Shown: one piece after another, positions 33,793 to 44,600 of the stretch | Position numbering within the stretch: position 1 is the first letter of the stretch | Layout: every line of letters starts with the position of its first letter | Assembly (NCBI GenBank): GCA_902787185.1 | Contig: CADAFP010000002.1 | Span: 62,001 to 126,000 of the forward strand | Direction: 5' to 3' | Source of the DNA: an uncultured Bacteroidales bacterium | GTDB taxonomy: Bacteria; Bacteroidota; Bacteroidia; Bacteroidales; Muribaculaceae | Length of the DNA: 64,000 nucleotides | The notes under the pieces: generated by a model | Database searches by the model: none | What the model was told of the DNA's origin: nothing | Seen by the model: the letters and a program-made list of their open reading frames with translations, nothing else | Made by a program: the position numbers and the translations under genes

Positions 33793-36700
33793 TTAATTTG
33801 CTGGTATAGCGAGCTTTTTAGACTTGGTGGCTACCTGCACGCCATCGGTCGTGACGGTTGCCCGATAGACGTAGATGCCACCAGACACACGACAGCCACC
33901 GCCATCCAACAGATTCCAAGTAACGGGCATGGTGTTACCTCCCGACTGTGTCGTCTGCCACACGGGTCGTCCCATCAGGTCATAGACCTCGATGGTGACG
34001 CTCACCTTGGCACCATAACAATTGTGGCGCACATAGAAGGTCGCCTCTGAACCATTGAACTCGCTGTAGATATCGAGGTCATCGGATGTGGCGATTTCGG
34101 GCACGCCGCCAGTTGCCACGTTGAAGGTGATGGACTTCTCGCTCACGTTGTTATACACGTCCCATACGCGCAGGGTCAGGGTGTGAAGGCCTTGCGTCAG
34201 GTCACACAACTGGTAGCGGATGTTCCCGAGAGTTCCCTGCTCGGCGAACAGGGGTGTATAATAGCTCACCAGGTCATTACAGATGGTGGTGCTGTCGAGC
34301 GTAAGCGTCATGCAGTGCTCATTGCCTGCCGACGAGAAATCCACACCGCTCTCATCGGCAACCGTAACCAGCAGCAGCGGCGAGTTGCTGACCTCACCGC
34401 CGTCAACAAAGGACTCGTCATTCAAGGCCATCGTGATGATGTCGGGACCGATGGTGTCGGTCACATGCTCCTCCTCATAGCCATAGATGAAGAAATTGCT
34501 GTTAGAGCCCTTTGCCTCCTGCTTGTTGCGGCTATCATAGGCATACAGGTTGATTAATGCGGGACGGAAATTGTCGTACTCGTTGTTGACCTCGCTGGGA
34601 ATGATGACTCGCACCGTGAACTCGCCGTCAACGACAGAATCCATGGTAATAGCGAGGCGGTCAGGATGATCATCGTAGGTCACCTGTTTACCCCAATAAT
34701 TTCCATAGCCGTGGGTGGTCACCGACTGCTCGGGTCCATAGAGCGTCGAGATGACGGCACCATTGAAGCCTGTTGCCACCTCACCGTCCAGCCCAATAAT
34801 CTTGCCGCCGAACTCAACCGACTCACAGGCCTTGAACACAAACGGTTCACCGTCCTGAGCGTCAACAGCCTTGCCATTGATCGTCTCGATGCGGGCAGTC
34901 ATGGGGGCGTAAGCCAACCGCATGGCGGGATCGCCGAATACCAGAAAGCGGAGTTTGTTGTCACTTGAAACAATCAAATCGTTCTTTGCCAACCTGATGA
35001 TGTCGCCGATGCGCTTGGGGCGACCACTCTCGTCTCCTGCAAAGATGTAGTTCGCCACCGCTCTATTTAATATACCATTGTAATAAAGATAGGCAATCCT
35101 GGCGGGACAGATGACCGCTATGGCGCCACCATTGGCATTAAGGAAGATGCGTTCGCCGCTCGATACCGAATCGTTGTCAAAGCGGAAGAACTCGCATGTT
35201 GACGCATACAACACGGGCAAATGCCTGTAATCCAAGAGAGTCTCAACGTCGGAACTTGTCAGCAGTCCCTCAGTGGTCCATTGCTGGGGGCTGGCATGGC
35301 CATTGTAGTTCCACCACAGGACACCCTCGTTGAGGGTGCTGTACATCTTGTCGCGGGCATCGGGATAGGTGCGTTGCCATTCCTCGTACACGGCATCAAA
35401 GGCATCAATGTACACGTAGTTGTAAACCATATTCTCGCCACCATGGGCACGGGCAGTTTCTATCATGTCATTGGACTGAATCATGAATTCGCCTTGGTTC
35501 TCGTCATCGGCGACAAACATGATACGGTTTTTCCAGTAGCCGTAATCGGGTTGGGTGATGTATTTCTCCAACTTGTCCACTGCGATGCGCGCCTCGTCCT
35601 CATTCCTGACAATCATGCGGCCCACAGCGATGCTCATCGTGTCTTTCGGGCTAATGCCGCTGCCGTCATCCAGCATGGCGAAAAAGTCATCGGTGGTGAT
35701 GGAATTGTCCTCGGTGGAACTGAATTCGGACTGCCATGTGAGCAGTTTGGGGTAATTCAGCGAGTTGGCATCAGTGCCTATCAGGCGGTTGTCGTAGCTG
35801 CCGCCGCCAAACAGCAGCAGATACTGCAACCGGTGGCCGTCCTCGCTCTTGCCGCGGTCATAGAACATCTTGCACAGCCGGCGGTAGGCCATCGCGTCCT
35901 GGGTACCGCTCGAGAACTCGTTGAACACCATCTCGTGGTCAAGGACCAGCACGCGGAAGCCGTCATATTGCTCATGCAGCGCCGCAACACGTTGCGCCTG
36001 CTCCAGGTAGTCAGCAGGAGCGAGGATAATCATGTCGGGGGTCGCCTGGCCATGGATATTCTGATTGGCTACCTCTCTCACCAGCGTGGGATGAGCATAA
36101 GCAGCATCTGACGCGTCAAAGGCGATGAACTCGCGGCGCCCGCTCGCGGCAGGGCTGAACGTGGCGATGCCATCGGTCATGACGATGTTCTGTTGCACCA
36201 GGGCAAAAGGATAGGTCACGTCCCACACGCGGGTGGAACCAGTACAGCCCGCCAGCTGATAAGTGGTGTCGCGGCCCGCTTTGTCCAAACCGAAAGCCAG
36301 AGCACCCTCCTTCAACGTCAACTGGCGCTCATAGTTGACGGTAATGAAGTCCAGACGGGCTTCTTCGACCGTGCCTGGGCAGCTATAATCTACCTGAAAC
36401 GAGAGTTTATCGGTATTGTCAAGGGTGAAAGTTTTGAGCGATTTCGCTATATCGAAATGCACTGCGGAGTTGTACACGGGGCGAATGATGTCGTCACTAA
36501 TCGACGGCATCGTTATGCCGTTGTAGCTGTAGGTCAAGGTACTGGCTGCACCTCTCGCCTTGGCGGCAAACACGGGATAAACCTTGATCGAGGAGCCGTT
36601 CACCAGACCATTCAGGTCAAAGTTGAACGCCTGGTGGCAGTTTTCGGCAAAACTCTCGCCCAAAAAGGTGCGCCCAGTCTTGCCCAAGTTGATGATTTCC

Positions 36701-37224
36701 TGCTCATGGTAGAGGCGCTCAATGAAGGTATTCTTCAAGGGGCCGCTTGCGCCATTGTCTGCCTTGGCGATGTCGATATCGTGATATCGGGCATCGTTGG
36801 TGACCAGGTAGCATCCCGTGTTGGCATAGGGATGCTGCACCTGCACGTGGGCGAATATATCGTTCAGATTTTTCCAGGTGGTGGGCCCCTGAGCGTAAAA
36901 CAAAATGCGTTCGCCCGAGCGCACGACAGGCACCTGCGGCAGGTCGTCGGCATAGTTGTCGCCGAGCATCGTCTCGCTCAATGGCGCGCCACCGTAGCCG
37001 AAGATGTGAATCTGCGACAGGTCGCTTCCCAGACCCCATGTGAGGATATCATCGGCAGTAATCTGGTAGATGCCACTCTCGTTGACAGCAATCTTGACCC
37101 ACTGGCCCTCAGCCAGTTTGCTGACAGGCGCATAATAATCCTTGTCCAATGCCTGCATGCTGATGTTGCAAATTGCCAACAGAGCAAGGCACACGACCAA
37201 ATGTGCATGATATCTCTTCATCAT
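33793..37224 (-). CDS. PorU-like C25 cysteine peptidase, copy 2
   Basis: A 1143-residue paralogue. Signal peptide 1-25 (NISMQALDK), the shared N-terminal segment YYAPVSKLAEGQWVKI, then the C25 domain with NYNGHASPQQW (His643) and YASTCEFFRF (Cys677). The beta-rich tail ends YDLMGRPVWQTTQSGG and YRATVTTDGVQ..TKSKKLAIPAN, a type IX sorting-type domain. It lies in tandem with copy 3 and is much closer to it than to copy 1; the last 75 nt of the two genes are nearly identical, which points to recent duplication or gene conversion. An intact catalytic pair suggests activity; it may be a sortase variant or a secreted gingipain-like protease. Confidence 0.75.
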   Translation of the reverse strand: MMKRYHAHLVVCLALLAICNISMQALDKDYYAPVSKLAEGQWVKIAVNESGIYQITADDILTWGLGSDLSQIHIFGYGGAPLSETMLGDNYADDLPQVPVVRSGERILFYAQGPTTWKNLNDIFAHVQVQHPYANTGCYLVTNDARYHDIDIAKADNGASGPLKNTFIERLYHEQEIINLGKTGRTFLGESFAENCHQAFNFDLNGLVNGSSIKVYPVFAAKARGAASTLTYSYNGITMPSISDDIIRPVYNSAVHFDIAKSLKTFTLDNTDKLSFQVDYSCPGTVEEARLDFITVNYERQLTLKEGALAFGLDKAGRDTTYQLAGCTGSTRVWDVTYPFALVQQNIVMTDGIATFSPAASGRREFIAFDASDAAYAHPTLVREVANQNIHGQATPDMIILAPADYLEQAQRVAALHEQYDGFRVLVLDHEMVFNEFSSGTQDAMAYRRLCKMFYDRGKSEDGHRLQYLLLFGGGSYDNRLIGTDANSLNYPKLLTWQSEFSSTEDNSITTDDFFAMLDDGSGISPKDTMSIAVGRMIVRNEDEARIAVDKLEKYITQPDYGYWKNRIMFVADDENQGEFMIQSNDMIETARAHGGENMVYNYVYIDAFDAVYEEWQRTYPDARDKMYSTLNEGVLWWNYNGHASPQQWTTEGLLTSSDVETLLDYRHLPVLYASTCEFFRFDNDSVSSGERIFLNANGGAIAVICPARIAYLYYNGILNRAVANYIFAGDESGRPKRIGDIIRLAKNDLIVSSDNKLRFLVFGDPAMRLAYAPMTARIETINGKAVDAQDGEPFVFKACESVEFGGKIIGLDGEVATGFNGAVISTLYGPEQSVTTHGYGNYWGKQVTYDDHPDRLAITMDSVVDGEFTVRVIIPSEVNNEYDNFRPALINLYAYDSRNKQEAKGSNSNFFIYGYEEEHVTDTIGPDIITMALNDESFVDGGEVSNSPLLLVTVADESGVDFSSAGNEHCMTLTLDSTTICNDLVSYYTPLFAEQGTLGNIRYQLCDLTQGLHTLTLRVWDVYNNVSEKSITFNVATGGVPEIATSDDLDIYSEFNGSEATFYVRHNCYGAKVSVTIEVYDLMGRPVWQTTQSGGNTMPVTWNLLDGGGCRVSGGIYVYRATVTTDGVQVATKSKKLAIPAN

Positions 37225-37349
37225 TCCTCAGTGTGTTATATATTGTTTAAAATGCACCCACTCAGGTAGCGCAGTTTTTCTTTTTTCCTATCGCGCACCT
37301 CAAACGGCTGGTTCCAGCCTCCAAGTTCAGCCCATCACAACTACGGGAT

Positions 37350-40300
37350 TTAACTTGCCGGTATAGCGAGCTTTTTAGACTTGGTGGCTGCTTGCACGCC
37401 ATCGGTCGTGATGGTTGCACGATAGACGTAGATGCCGCGCGGCACACGGCGGCCACCGATATCCACAAGATTCCACACGACGGGTGTCGAGGTGAACATG
37501 TCGCTGCGGCCCGACTGGGTGGTACGCCACACGGGACGTCCCATCAGGTCATAGACCTCGATGGTCACGGTCACCACGGCGTCAGGACGATTGTGCTTCA
37601 CATAGAAGGAGGTCTCCCCTGCCGAGCCATCGAGCAGGCTGTAGATGTCGGCAATCTCGGGCGCGAGGCCATTGACGACGTTGAAGCTGATGGTCTTCTC
37701 GCTCACGTTGTTATACACGTCCCACACGCGCAGCCGCAGAGTGTGCATGCCCTGTGAGAGGTCGCTGAGCTGATAACTGATGCTGCCCCGTGTTCCCTCG
37801 TCGGCAAACAGCGGCGTGTAGTAGCTGGCCACATCGTTGTAGCTCGTGATGCCGTCAAGGGTGAGCGTCATGCTATGGCCGATACCTGCCTGAGAGAAGT
37901 TCACGCCGCTCTCGTCGCTCACTGTCGCCAGCAACAGGGGCGACTCGTTGATGTCACTGCCGTTGGCAAAGGTCTCGTTGTTCAAGCCCATGGTGATGAT
38001 GGCCGGGCCGATGGTGTCGGTCACCAACTCGTCCTCGTAGCCGTAAATCAAGAAATGGCTGTTAGAGCCCATGGCCTCGAGCGTGTCACGTCTGTCATAG
38101 GCATACAGGTTGATTTGCGCCGGACGATAGTTGTCATACTCATTGTTGACCTCGCTGGGGATAATGAGGCGCAAGGTGAACTGGCCGCCGATAACGGTAT
38201 CCACGTTGATGGCGAGGCGGTTGGGACGGTCATCATAACTTACCTTGACACCAGAGCCGTTAGGATAGCCGTGAGTGGTCACCGACTGCTCGGGGCCGAA
38301 TAAGGTCGAGACGATGGCTCCGTTGAAATCGGTAGCCACATTGCCGTCAAGACCGATAATCTTGCCGGTAAACTCAACCTGCTCGCGTGCCTTGAACACC
38401 GGGGTGACATTAGGCTTGATTGAATCGCCATTGATGGTCTCGATGCGCGCGGTCAGCGGCGCATAGGCCAAACGCATGGCAGGATCGCCAAACACAATGA
38501 AGCGCCGGTTATTGTCACTTGCGATATCCAACTGGTTCTTAGCCAATCTCATGATGTCACCAATGCGGCGCTGCTTGCCGTCACTGTCACGCGAGAAGAT
38601 ATAGCGTGACACCGCTTTACTGAAGATGCCGTTCTCGTTGATGTAGGCAATGCGGGCGGGGCAAATCACAGCGATGGTGCCGCCATTGGGATTGAGGAAC
38701 ATGCGTTCGCCACTCGACACCGTCGAGTTGTCAAAACGGCAGAACTCGCAGGTGGCAGCGTAGAGCACTGGCAGGTGGCGGTAATAGAGCAGGTTCTCAA
38801 CGTCGGAGCGCATCAACAGGCCCTCGCCAGTCCAGTTCTGAGTGCTGGCGTGACCGATGTAGTTCCACCACAAGGTACCCTCGTTCAACGAGGTGAACAT
38901 CTTGGTACGGGCATCAGGATAGTTGCGGGAGCCGCCACTGCTCACTGCATCAAAGGCGTCGATGAACACATAGTTGTACACCATGTTCTCACCGCCATTG
39001 GCTCGAGCCGAGTCAATCATTTCCAAGGACTGCGTCATGTGGTCACCATTGTTCTCATCGTCGGCGACGAACATGATCTGGTTTTTCCAGGAGCCATAAG
39101 AGGGCTTGGTGACATATTTCTCCAACTTATTGACCACAGCACGCGCTTCTTCGACGCTCTTGACAATCATGCGTCCCACCGCGATGTTCATCTTGTCTCG
39201 GGTGGTAGCGCCGCTGCCATCGTCGAGCACGGCAAAGTAGTCGTCGGTAGTAATGGAATTGTCCTCGTTGGAGCTGCCCTCGCTTTGCCAAGTGAGCAGA
39301 CGGGGGAAATTATTGGCAGTGGAATTTTCACCAATTCGGCGGTTATTATAGCTGCCGCCGCCCATGAGCAGCAGATAGCCTAAACTGTGGCCATCCTCGC
39401 TCTTGCCGCGGTCATAGAACATCTTGCACAAGCGACGGTAGGCCATCGCATCCTGGGCACCACTGGAGAACTCGTTAAAGACCTTCTCGTGGTCCAGAAC
39501 CAGCACACGGAAGTTGTCATACTTCTCATGCAGGGCAGCCACACGCCGTGCCTGATCCATATAGGCATTGGGAGCCAAGATAATCATGTCGGGAGTGGCT
39601 TGGGCATGAATATTCTGGTTGGCGACATCGGCAATATATTCGGGATGTGAATAAGCGTTCGACGACTCATTGAAGGCGATGAACTCACGCCGTCCTCCCT
39701 GCGAGGGAGAGAACATCAACTTGCTGTCTTCCAGACGGGCGTTCATCTGAATCGGAGCAAACGGTAATGTCACGTCCCACACTCGGGTACTACCAGAGCA
39801 TCCAGCCAAACAGTAAGTCGCTTCACTATCGGTGTCATCAAGGCAAAATGCGAGGCTATTGTCACGCATAGCCAGTTGGCGCTTGAAATTGAGTGTGATA
39901 TAGTCCAGACGGGCCAGGTGTAACGTACCGTTGCAGGTATAGTTCACCTGCAATGCCAGTTGATCAGTGCCTTTGAGCTTAAACTCCTTGACCGACCGGC
40001 TCAACATGTAATGATCGTGAGTCAGGCTGTTGACCTTCTGGATAATATCAGCGCCATCGCTGCGCAATGCCGAGTCATTGGCGGCATAATTCAACTGGCT
40101 GGATCCGCCTGTCGTCTGAGCGGCAAACACGGAATACATTTTTACCTTGGAGTCGCTGACAATACCATTTAAGTCAAAATTGAACGTCTGCTTGCGGTTA
40201 GAGGCGAAATTCTCGCCCAGAAATGCGCGCCCCGTCTCGCCAGGGTTTACGATTTCCTGCTCGTGGAAGAGACGCTCGATGTAGGTGGTCTTCAGCGGGC

Positions 40301-40802
40301 CAACAGGGGCATTGTTGGCTTTAGGGATTTCAATGTCGCTGAAACGGGCATCATTGGTGACAAAGTAAAAGCCCGAGAGGGAATAAGGATGTTGCACCTG
40401 CAAGTGAGTCAAGGTGTCATTATCGCTCCTTATCAACTTCTTCCAAGTCAAAGGTCCTTGGGCATAAAACAGGAGACGGTCATCGCTGCGAACCACAGGC
40501 ATCTGAGGCAGGTCATCGGCATAGTTGTCACCGAGCATTATCTCGCTCAATGGCGCGCCACCGTAGCCGAAGATGTGAATCTGCGACAAGTCGCTACCCA
40601 AGCCCCAACTGCGTGTGTCCTCGGCGGTAATCTGATAGATGCCGCTCTCCCTCACTGCAATTTTCACCCACTTGCCGTCAGCGAGCTTGCTGACAGGAGC
40701 ATAGTAGGTCTTGTCCAATGCATGGATACTGCCCGAGAAGAGCATCAGCACCGCCATGCACATGACCAAACGCACCAAGTTTCTTATCATCTGTTTTCCC
40801 AT
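37350..40802 (-). CDS. PorU-like C25 cysteine peptidase, copy 3
   Basis: A 1150-residue paralogue. Signal peptide 1-28 (SGSIHALDK), then DKTYYAPVSKLADGKWVKI. The C25 domain has NYIGHASTQNW (His651) and YAATCEFCRF (Cys685). Its last segment (YDLMGRPVWRTTQSGR, then RATITTDGVQAATKSKKLAIP) is almost the same as in copy 2. The same blocks LTWQSE, NSITTDD and HGGENMVYNYV (or NGGENMVYNYV) occur in copies 2 and 3 but not in copy 1. It is 125 nt upstream of copy 2 and 86 nt downstream of the PPTase gene. No PorV-like partner is seen in the window. Confidence 0.75.
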   Translation of the reverse strand: MGKQMIRNLVRLVMCMAVLMLFSGSIHALDKTYYAPVSKLADGKWVKIAVRESGIYQITAEDTRSWGLGSDLSQIHIFGYGGAPLSEIMLGDNYADDLPQMPVVRSDDRLLFYAQGPLTWKKLIRSDNDTLTHLQVQHPYSLSGFYFVTNDARFSDIEIPKANNAPVGPLKTTYIERLFHEQEIVNPGETGRAFLGENFASNRKQTFNFDLNGIVSDSKVKMYSVFAAQTTGGSSQLNYAANDSALRSDGADIIQKVNSLTHDHYMLSRSVKEFKLKGTDQLALQVNYTCNGTLHLARLDYITLNFKRQLAMRDNSLAFCLDDTDSEATYCLAGCSGSTRVWDVTLPFAPIQMNARLEDSKLMFSPSQGGRREFIAFNESSNAYSHPEYIADVANQNIHAQATPDMIILAPNAYMDQARRVAALHEKYDNFRVLVLDHEKVFNEFSSGAQDAMAYRRLCKMFYDRGKSEDGHSLGYLLLMGGGSYNNRRIGENSTANNFPRLLTWQSEGSSNEDNSITTDDYFAVLDDGSGATTRDKMNIAVGRMIVKSVEEARAVVNKLEKYVTKPSYGSWKNQIMFVADDENNGDHMTQSLEMIDSARANGGENMVYNYVFIDAFDAVSSGGSRNYPDARTKMFTSLNEGTLWWNYIGHASTQNWTGEGLLMRSDVENLLYYRHLPVLYAATCEFCRFDNSTVSSGERMFLNPNGGTIAVICPARIAYINENGIFSKAVSRYIFSRDSDGKQRRIGDIMRLAKNQLDIASDNNRRFIVFGDPAMRLAYAPLTARIETINGDSIKPNVTPVFKAREQVEFTGKIIGLDGNVATDFNGAIVSTLFGPEQSVTTHGYPNGSGVKVSYDDRPNRLAINVDTVIGGQFTLRLIIPSEVNNEYDNYRPAQINLYAYDRRDTLEAMGSNSHFLIYGYEDELVTDTIGPAIITMGLNNETFANGSDINESPLLLATVSDESGVNFSQAGIGHSMTLTLDGITSYNDVASYYTPLFADEGTRGSISYQLSDLSQGMHTLRLRVWDVYNNVSEKTISFNVVNGLAPEIADIYSLLDGSAGETSFYVKHNRPDAVVTVTIEVYDLMGRPVWRTTQSGRSDMFTSTPVVWNLVDIGGRRVPRGIYVYRATITTDGVQAATKSKKLAIPAS

Positions 40803-40888
40803 TGTTTACTGCGTGTATATAGTGCCAAGCGCGTCCCTTGGATTCTCCCATGGGAAGCACACAATCATATAACGAGATTTTCCCGTCT

Positions 40889-41572
40889 TTATTGCACCGC
40901 CGGGCGGGTTTGGCCCGTGTCAAGAAGGGCCAGGGTGACGCAGTGTCCCTCGACAGGACATGACACCAGGCGATACTGCCTGCCGTTGCAATGGGCATGG
41001 AAAACGGTCTCGTCGCCGTTGGGACAGAACGGGTCCAGACAGATGCCTTCGGTCCAATCGAGGGCGCTGTTGCGCTCGGCCTTGATGATGGCCTCTTTGG
41101 CGGTCCACGCGATGACGTGGGCAGGTAGGTCATCAGTCGCAATGAATTGCTGTTCCTTGGCGTTCAGAAACTTATCCCGCACTTTCAGCACCTGCCGACG
41201 GTCCAACTGCTCGGCATCCAGCCCGACAACCTGAGCGTCATCTGTCGCCACCGCCACCAGCCTCATCGTGTGCGTGATGCTGATGTTCACATCAAGGCCT
41301 TCAACATATGGCGCTCCCTGCTCGGTGTGGGACAACACCACCGGATGCCCAAAGGCACGGCACAGCAACAGCCGCTCGGCCGCCTTTTCCCGTTGACGCT
41401 TAACCGGCAATTCCATCAAGTCCTCGCATGGCACCCCTGCGTCACGACACAACGCCAGCAACTGCGTCGCCTCCTCTTCTAGCCGCCACACCAGCACCTT
41501 CGCCCCACCTAAGTAAAAAAGGGACGGTTCCTTTTTATTGATTATCTCCAAACCCACAACCTTATCATGCAA
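40889..41572 (-). CDS. Sfp-type 4'-phosphopantetheinyl transferase
   Basis: A 227-residue enzyme that transfers phosphopantetheine from CoA onto a serine of carrier proteins. The three family motifs are present: NISITHT (about 96-102), VVGLDAEQ (Asp119 and Glu121 for Mg2+) and AWTAKEAIIK (Lys159-Glu160). Length is typical for the Sfp group. It is the only family member in the window and lies between the fusion gene (51 nt upstream) and PorU-like copy 3. No polyketide or non-ribosomal-peptide genes are nearby, so the usual target would be the fatty-acid acyl carrier protein or a distant one. Confidence 0.85.
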   Translation of the reverse strand: MHDKVVGLEIINKKEPSLFYLGGAKVLVWRLEEEATQLLALCRDAGVPCEDLMELPVKRQREKAAERLLLCRAFGHPVVLSHTEQGAPYVEGLDVNISITHTMRLVAVATDDAQVVGLDAEQLDRRQVLKVRDKFLNAKEQQFIATDDLPAHVIAWTAKEAIIKAERNSALDWTEGICLDPFCPNGDETVFHAHCNGRQYRLVSCPVEGHCVTLALLDTGQTRPAVQ

Positions 41573-41623
41573 TTATGATATCGATAGTTCTTTATTGGAA
41601 TATCTCATGAACTCCTCCTTACT

Positions 41624-44600
41624 TTATTGCGCCATAAAGTAGTAGTAACCCAAGATGTCGTTGAACATGACGGTGTAGGTACCAAGGGCGACGGGGATGT
41701 TGGGACCGTTTTCAACAGCTAAACCGAAAGGAAATTCAGAACCACCCCAGTTCGCATACCAATTGCCGTCGGCAGCGAATTTGAGCTCTGTGGCCTCGGT
41801 AACGACGAAGTCCTTCACAATCCAATCATGATTCTCAGCTCTGGTGTTAACAGCTGTCATCAGGTTTGCGCCGGGATTCCAATACTGATACCCTCCTGGC
41901 ATACCCATCGTGCTATAGGCGCTTGGGCTAATGTCCAGTTTCTCGATATTCACTTCATAAGTGCTCGTGTTGACCGTAATCTCGTAGTAGCCGGCATCGT
42001 TAACACGGATATTGCCACCCTCGCCATTATTGAGGGCTATCACACCGTCAACCATACTGAGCTGCTCGCTCTCACCCGGAGTATGGATGATTTTGAACGT
42101 CCTGCGAGCTGCGAGATAGCCCACCCATTTCAAGATGTTGGCTGAGCCGGGCATGCCATACATGGGAACCAACGAAACACCGACATCATCAGTGCTCATA
42201 TTGTGCCAAGAGCCATCACCAAAACCGGAACCCATCAGGTACCACAGGTCGGGAAGAGTCGGTTCAACCGGTTTCTCGATAACCTCAAAATTAAAGGTGC
42301 GTTTCAGCATATCAAATGTCAACTTATATTTATCGGCAGAGGTGCTTGCAGGAATGACAAATGAATAAGCGGCCACACTATTGCGGCCTTTTACAAAAGT
42401 GCCGCTCATCCCATTAGATGCTTCACTGTAATAGCCGATGAAGTCCGAGTTCCAGAACTCATCCCCATCAGCGTCCATGGTCTCCTGGGGATAAATCATG
42501 AAGATGTTGTCATTGTCAGTGGCGGGAATCGTCACAGTAAATACGGGATGATCGTAAACGTCGCCACCACCATTGTTGAGCTTATAGGTTGCGTCATTGG
42601 GGGTCCAATCGTTACTGGAGCCGATGTAGTAGTAGGCACTTGAAATACTCGGAACATAGGGAATAACGGGAACATACGGTTCGGGGTCGGCATCAAAATC
42701 AACAAAACTATAGGTACCCATGATGTCATTGAACATCACGGTGTACCTGCCAGCGGGAACCTTGATGTTGCCCGTAAACGGGGTGCCCAAGCCGTAGGGG
42801 AAGTCGGTGGCATTGCCCCAAATCATGTCCCACTCGCCGTTGGCGGTGAATAACACCTCGGCATTCTGGTCAAAGGTCACCTCGGCAAACCAGTCGTGGT
42901 TGATCAGGTTCATGTCGGCCATCGTGCTGACAGCCATCATCGCGCTGCTCTCGGGCATCCAATCCTGATAGTCGCCAGGCATGGAGATCATCTCATAAAG
43001 GGTAGGCTCCTGCTCGTATTTCTCGATGGTGATCTCATTGTATGCATTGATCAGGATGGTGTAATAGCCAGCCTCGTTGATGCCGATGTTGTGGTTGTCA
43101 CCATCCTCATCGGACAGGAACCATCCGGGACTTACCACATTGGTATAGTTGAGCTGCTCGCTCCAGTCCCCAGGGATGTGGACGAACTTGAACTGGCCAC
43201 CCTCGGGGAAATAGCCAACGTACATGGAGCAGCCAGGCATTAACGTGCCGTCGGTATCATAAGCGGGATAGGTCGGGATGAGGCCTGAACCGATATCGTA
43301 GACGCCATAGTTGCTCCAAGGACTGCTGCCGATACAGTCACCCACGAGATACCACAAATTGACAGGTTGACCAGCAGTTCCCACATAGTATGGTTTAATC
43401 TCCAGACTTACCACATTGGAATAATATTGATCACTTGCCACACATCGCACATATACAGTCTGCCTATCAGGCAGGTTGTCCTCGGACCAATGACATATCT
43501 GGGCAAGCGCCCAATTCAGTTCTACTACCGTCATCTCGCTGCTTAATGACCGTATGTGAGTAGGTGTTAAAACTGCATAGTCGGCCTGCAATTGGCCGGT
43601 CTTGTCGGCGGCAGCCTCATCAATCGAAACATTCCACTCATTGGTGGGGGATACCTCTAAACGATAGTACAAAGAAGAGGGCAAGTAGTAGTCAGGCTCG
43701 GTCCACTCAAATGGGATATACATAAAGTCATCGATGTCAACCAACGTGTGTACTGGGGTGCTCAAGTCGAACGTTATGGTCTGAGCCGCCTCTTCTTCAT
43801 AACCAGGATTCTGAACCAGATTGGGGTTAGCTACCATAGCGGCAGCAGGGATGGCGAACACGTTGCGGAAGGCAGGGAAGTTGCGTCCGCCCAAGATGCC
43901 GCCCTTCCAGCTCCACAAGTAATCAGTCGTTCCGCCAAAGCAGTTGAAACGAATCAAATCCATGCGGCGGCGCCCCTCGAAGTAGAACTCACGGCTCCAC
44001 TCGTCCATAATCTGATTGAGGGTGTAAGACGTACGCTGTTCTGCGTGAGCACGGGCACGGATAGCGTTAAGGGCATCGACGGCCTGGGCAGGGGCAACTC
44101 CTCCTGCCTGGCAGGTCAGCGCCTCGGCGTAGGTCAGATAGGCCTCGGCCGAACGCATCAGGAAGAAATCCGCATCGGAAAAAGTTGGGTGACTGGCGAC
44201 GCTGCCGTTGGTCTTGAAATTGTTGAACTTGGCGACAGCATAACCGTTAAAGAAATCACTGGGATTTGTATTCTCCAGAGTGCGGCCACTACCGGTGTTG
44301 AACAACGCACGGTCGTCCCCGCCCAATTTTGCCACCATATAACCTGGTTGCCCAACTGGGGCATCGTCATTGGGGAAAAACTGGCGAACCAGCTGAGGAC
44401 GGGCACGGTTACCAGCCCACTGTCCGTTGGTTCCCAAACCGTTAAGTTCAGAATCATTATACGGATTCTCGTGCATATTCCAATCAAAAGTCGATGCTAT
44501 CAAGAATGTGGTTCCGCCCCATCCGTAAATACTATTGTCCATGAAAATTTGGGCACCATCACGGGGAAGCGGAAAAACGGCCTCAGCAGCAGCTGCGGTA

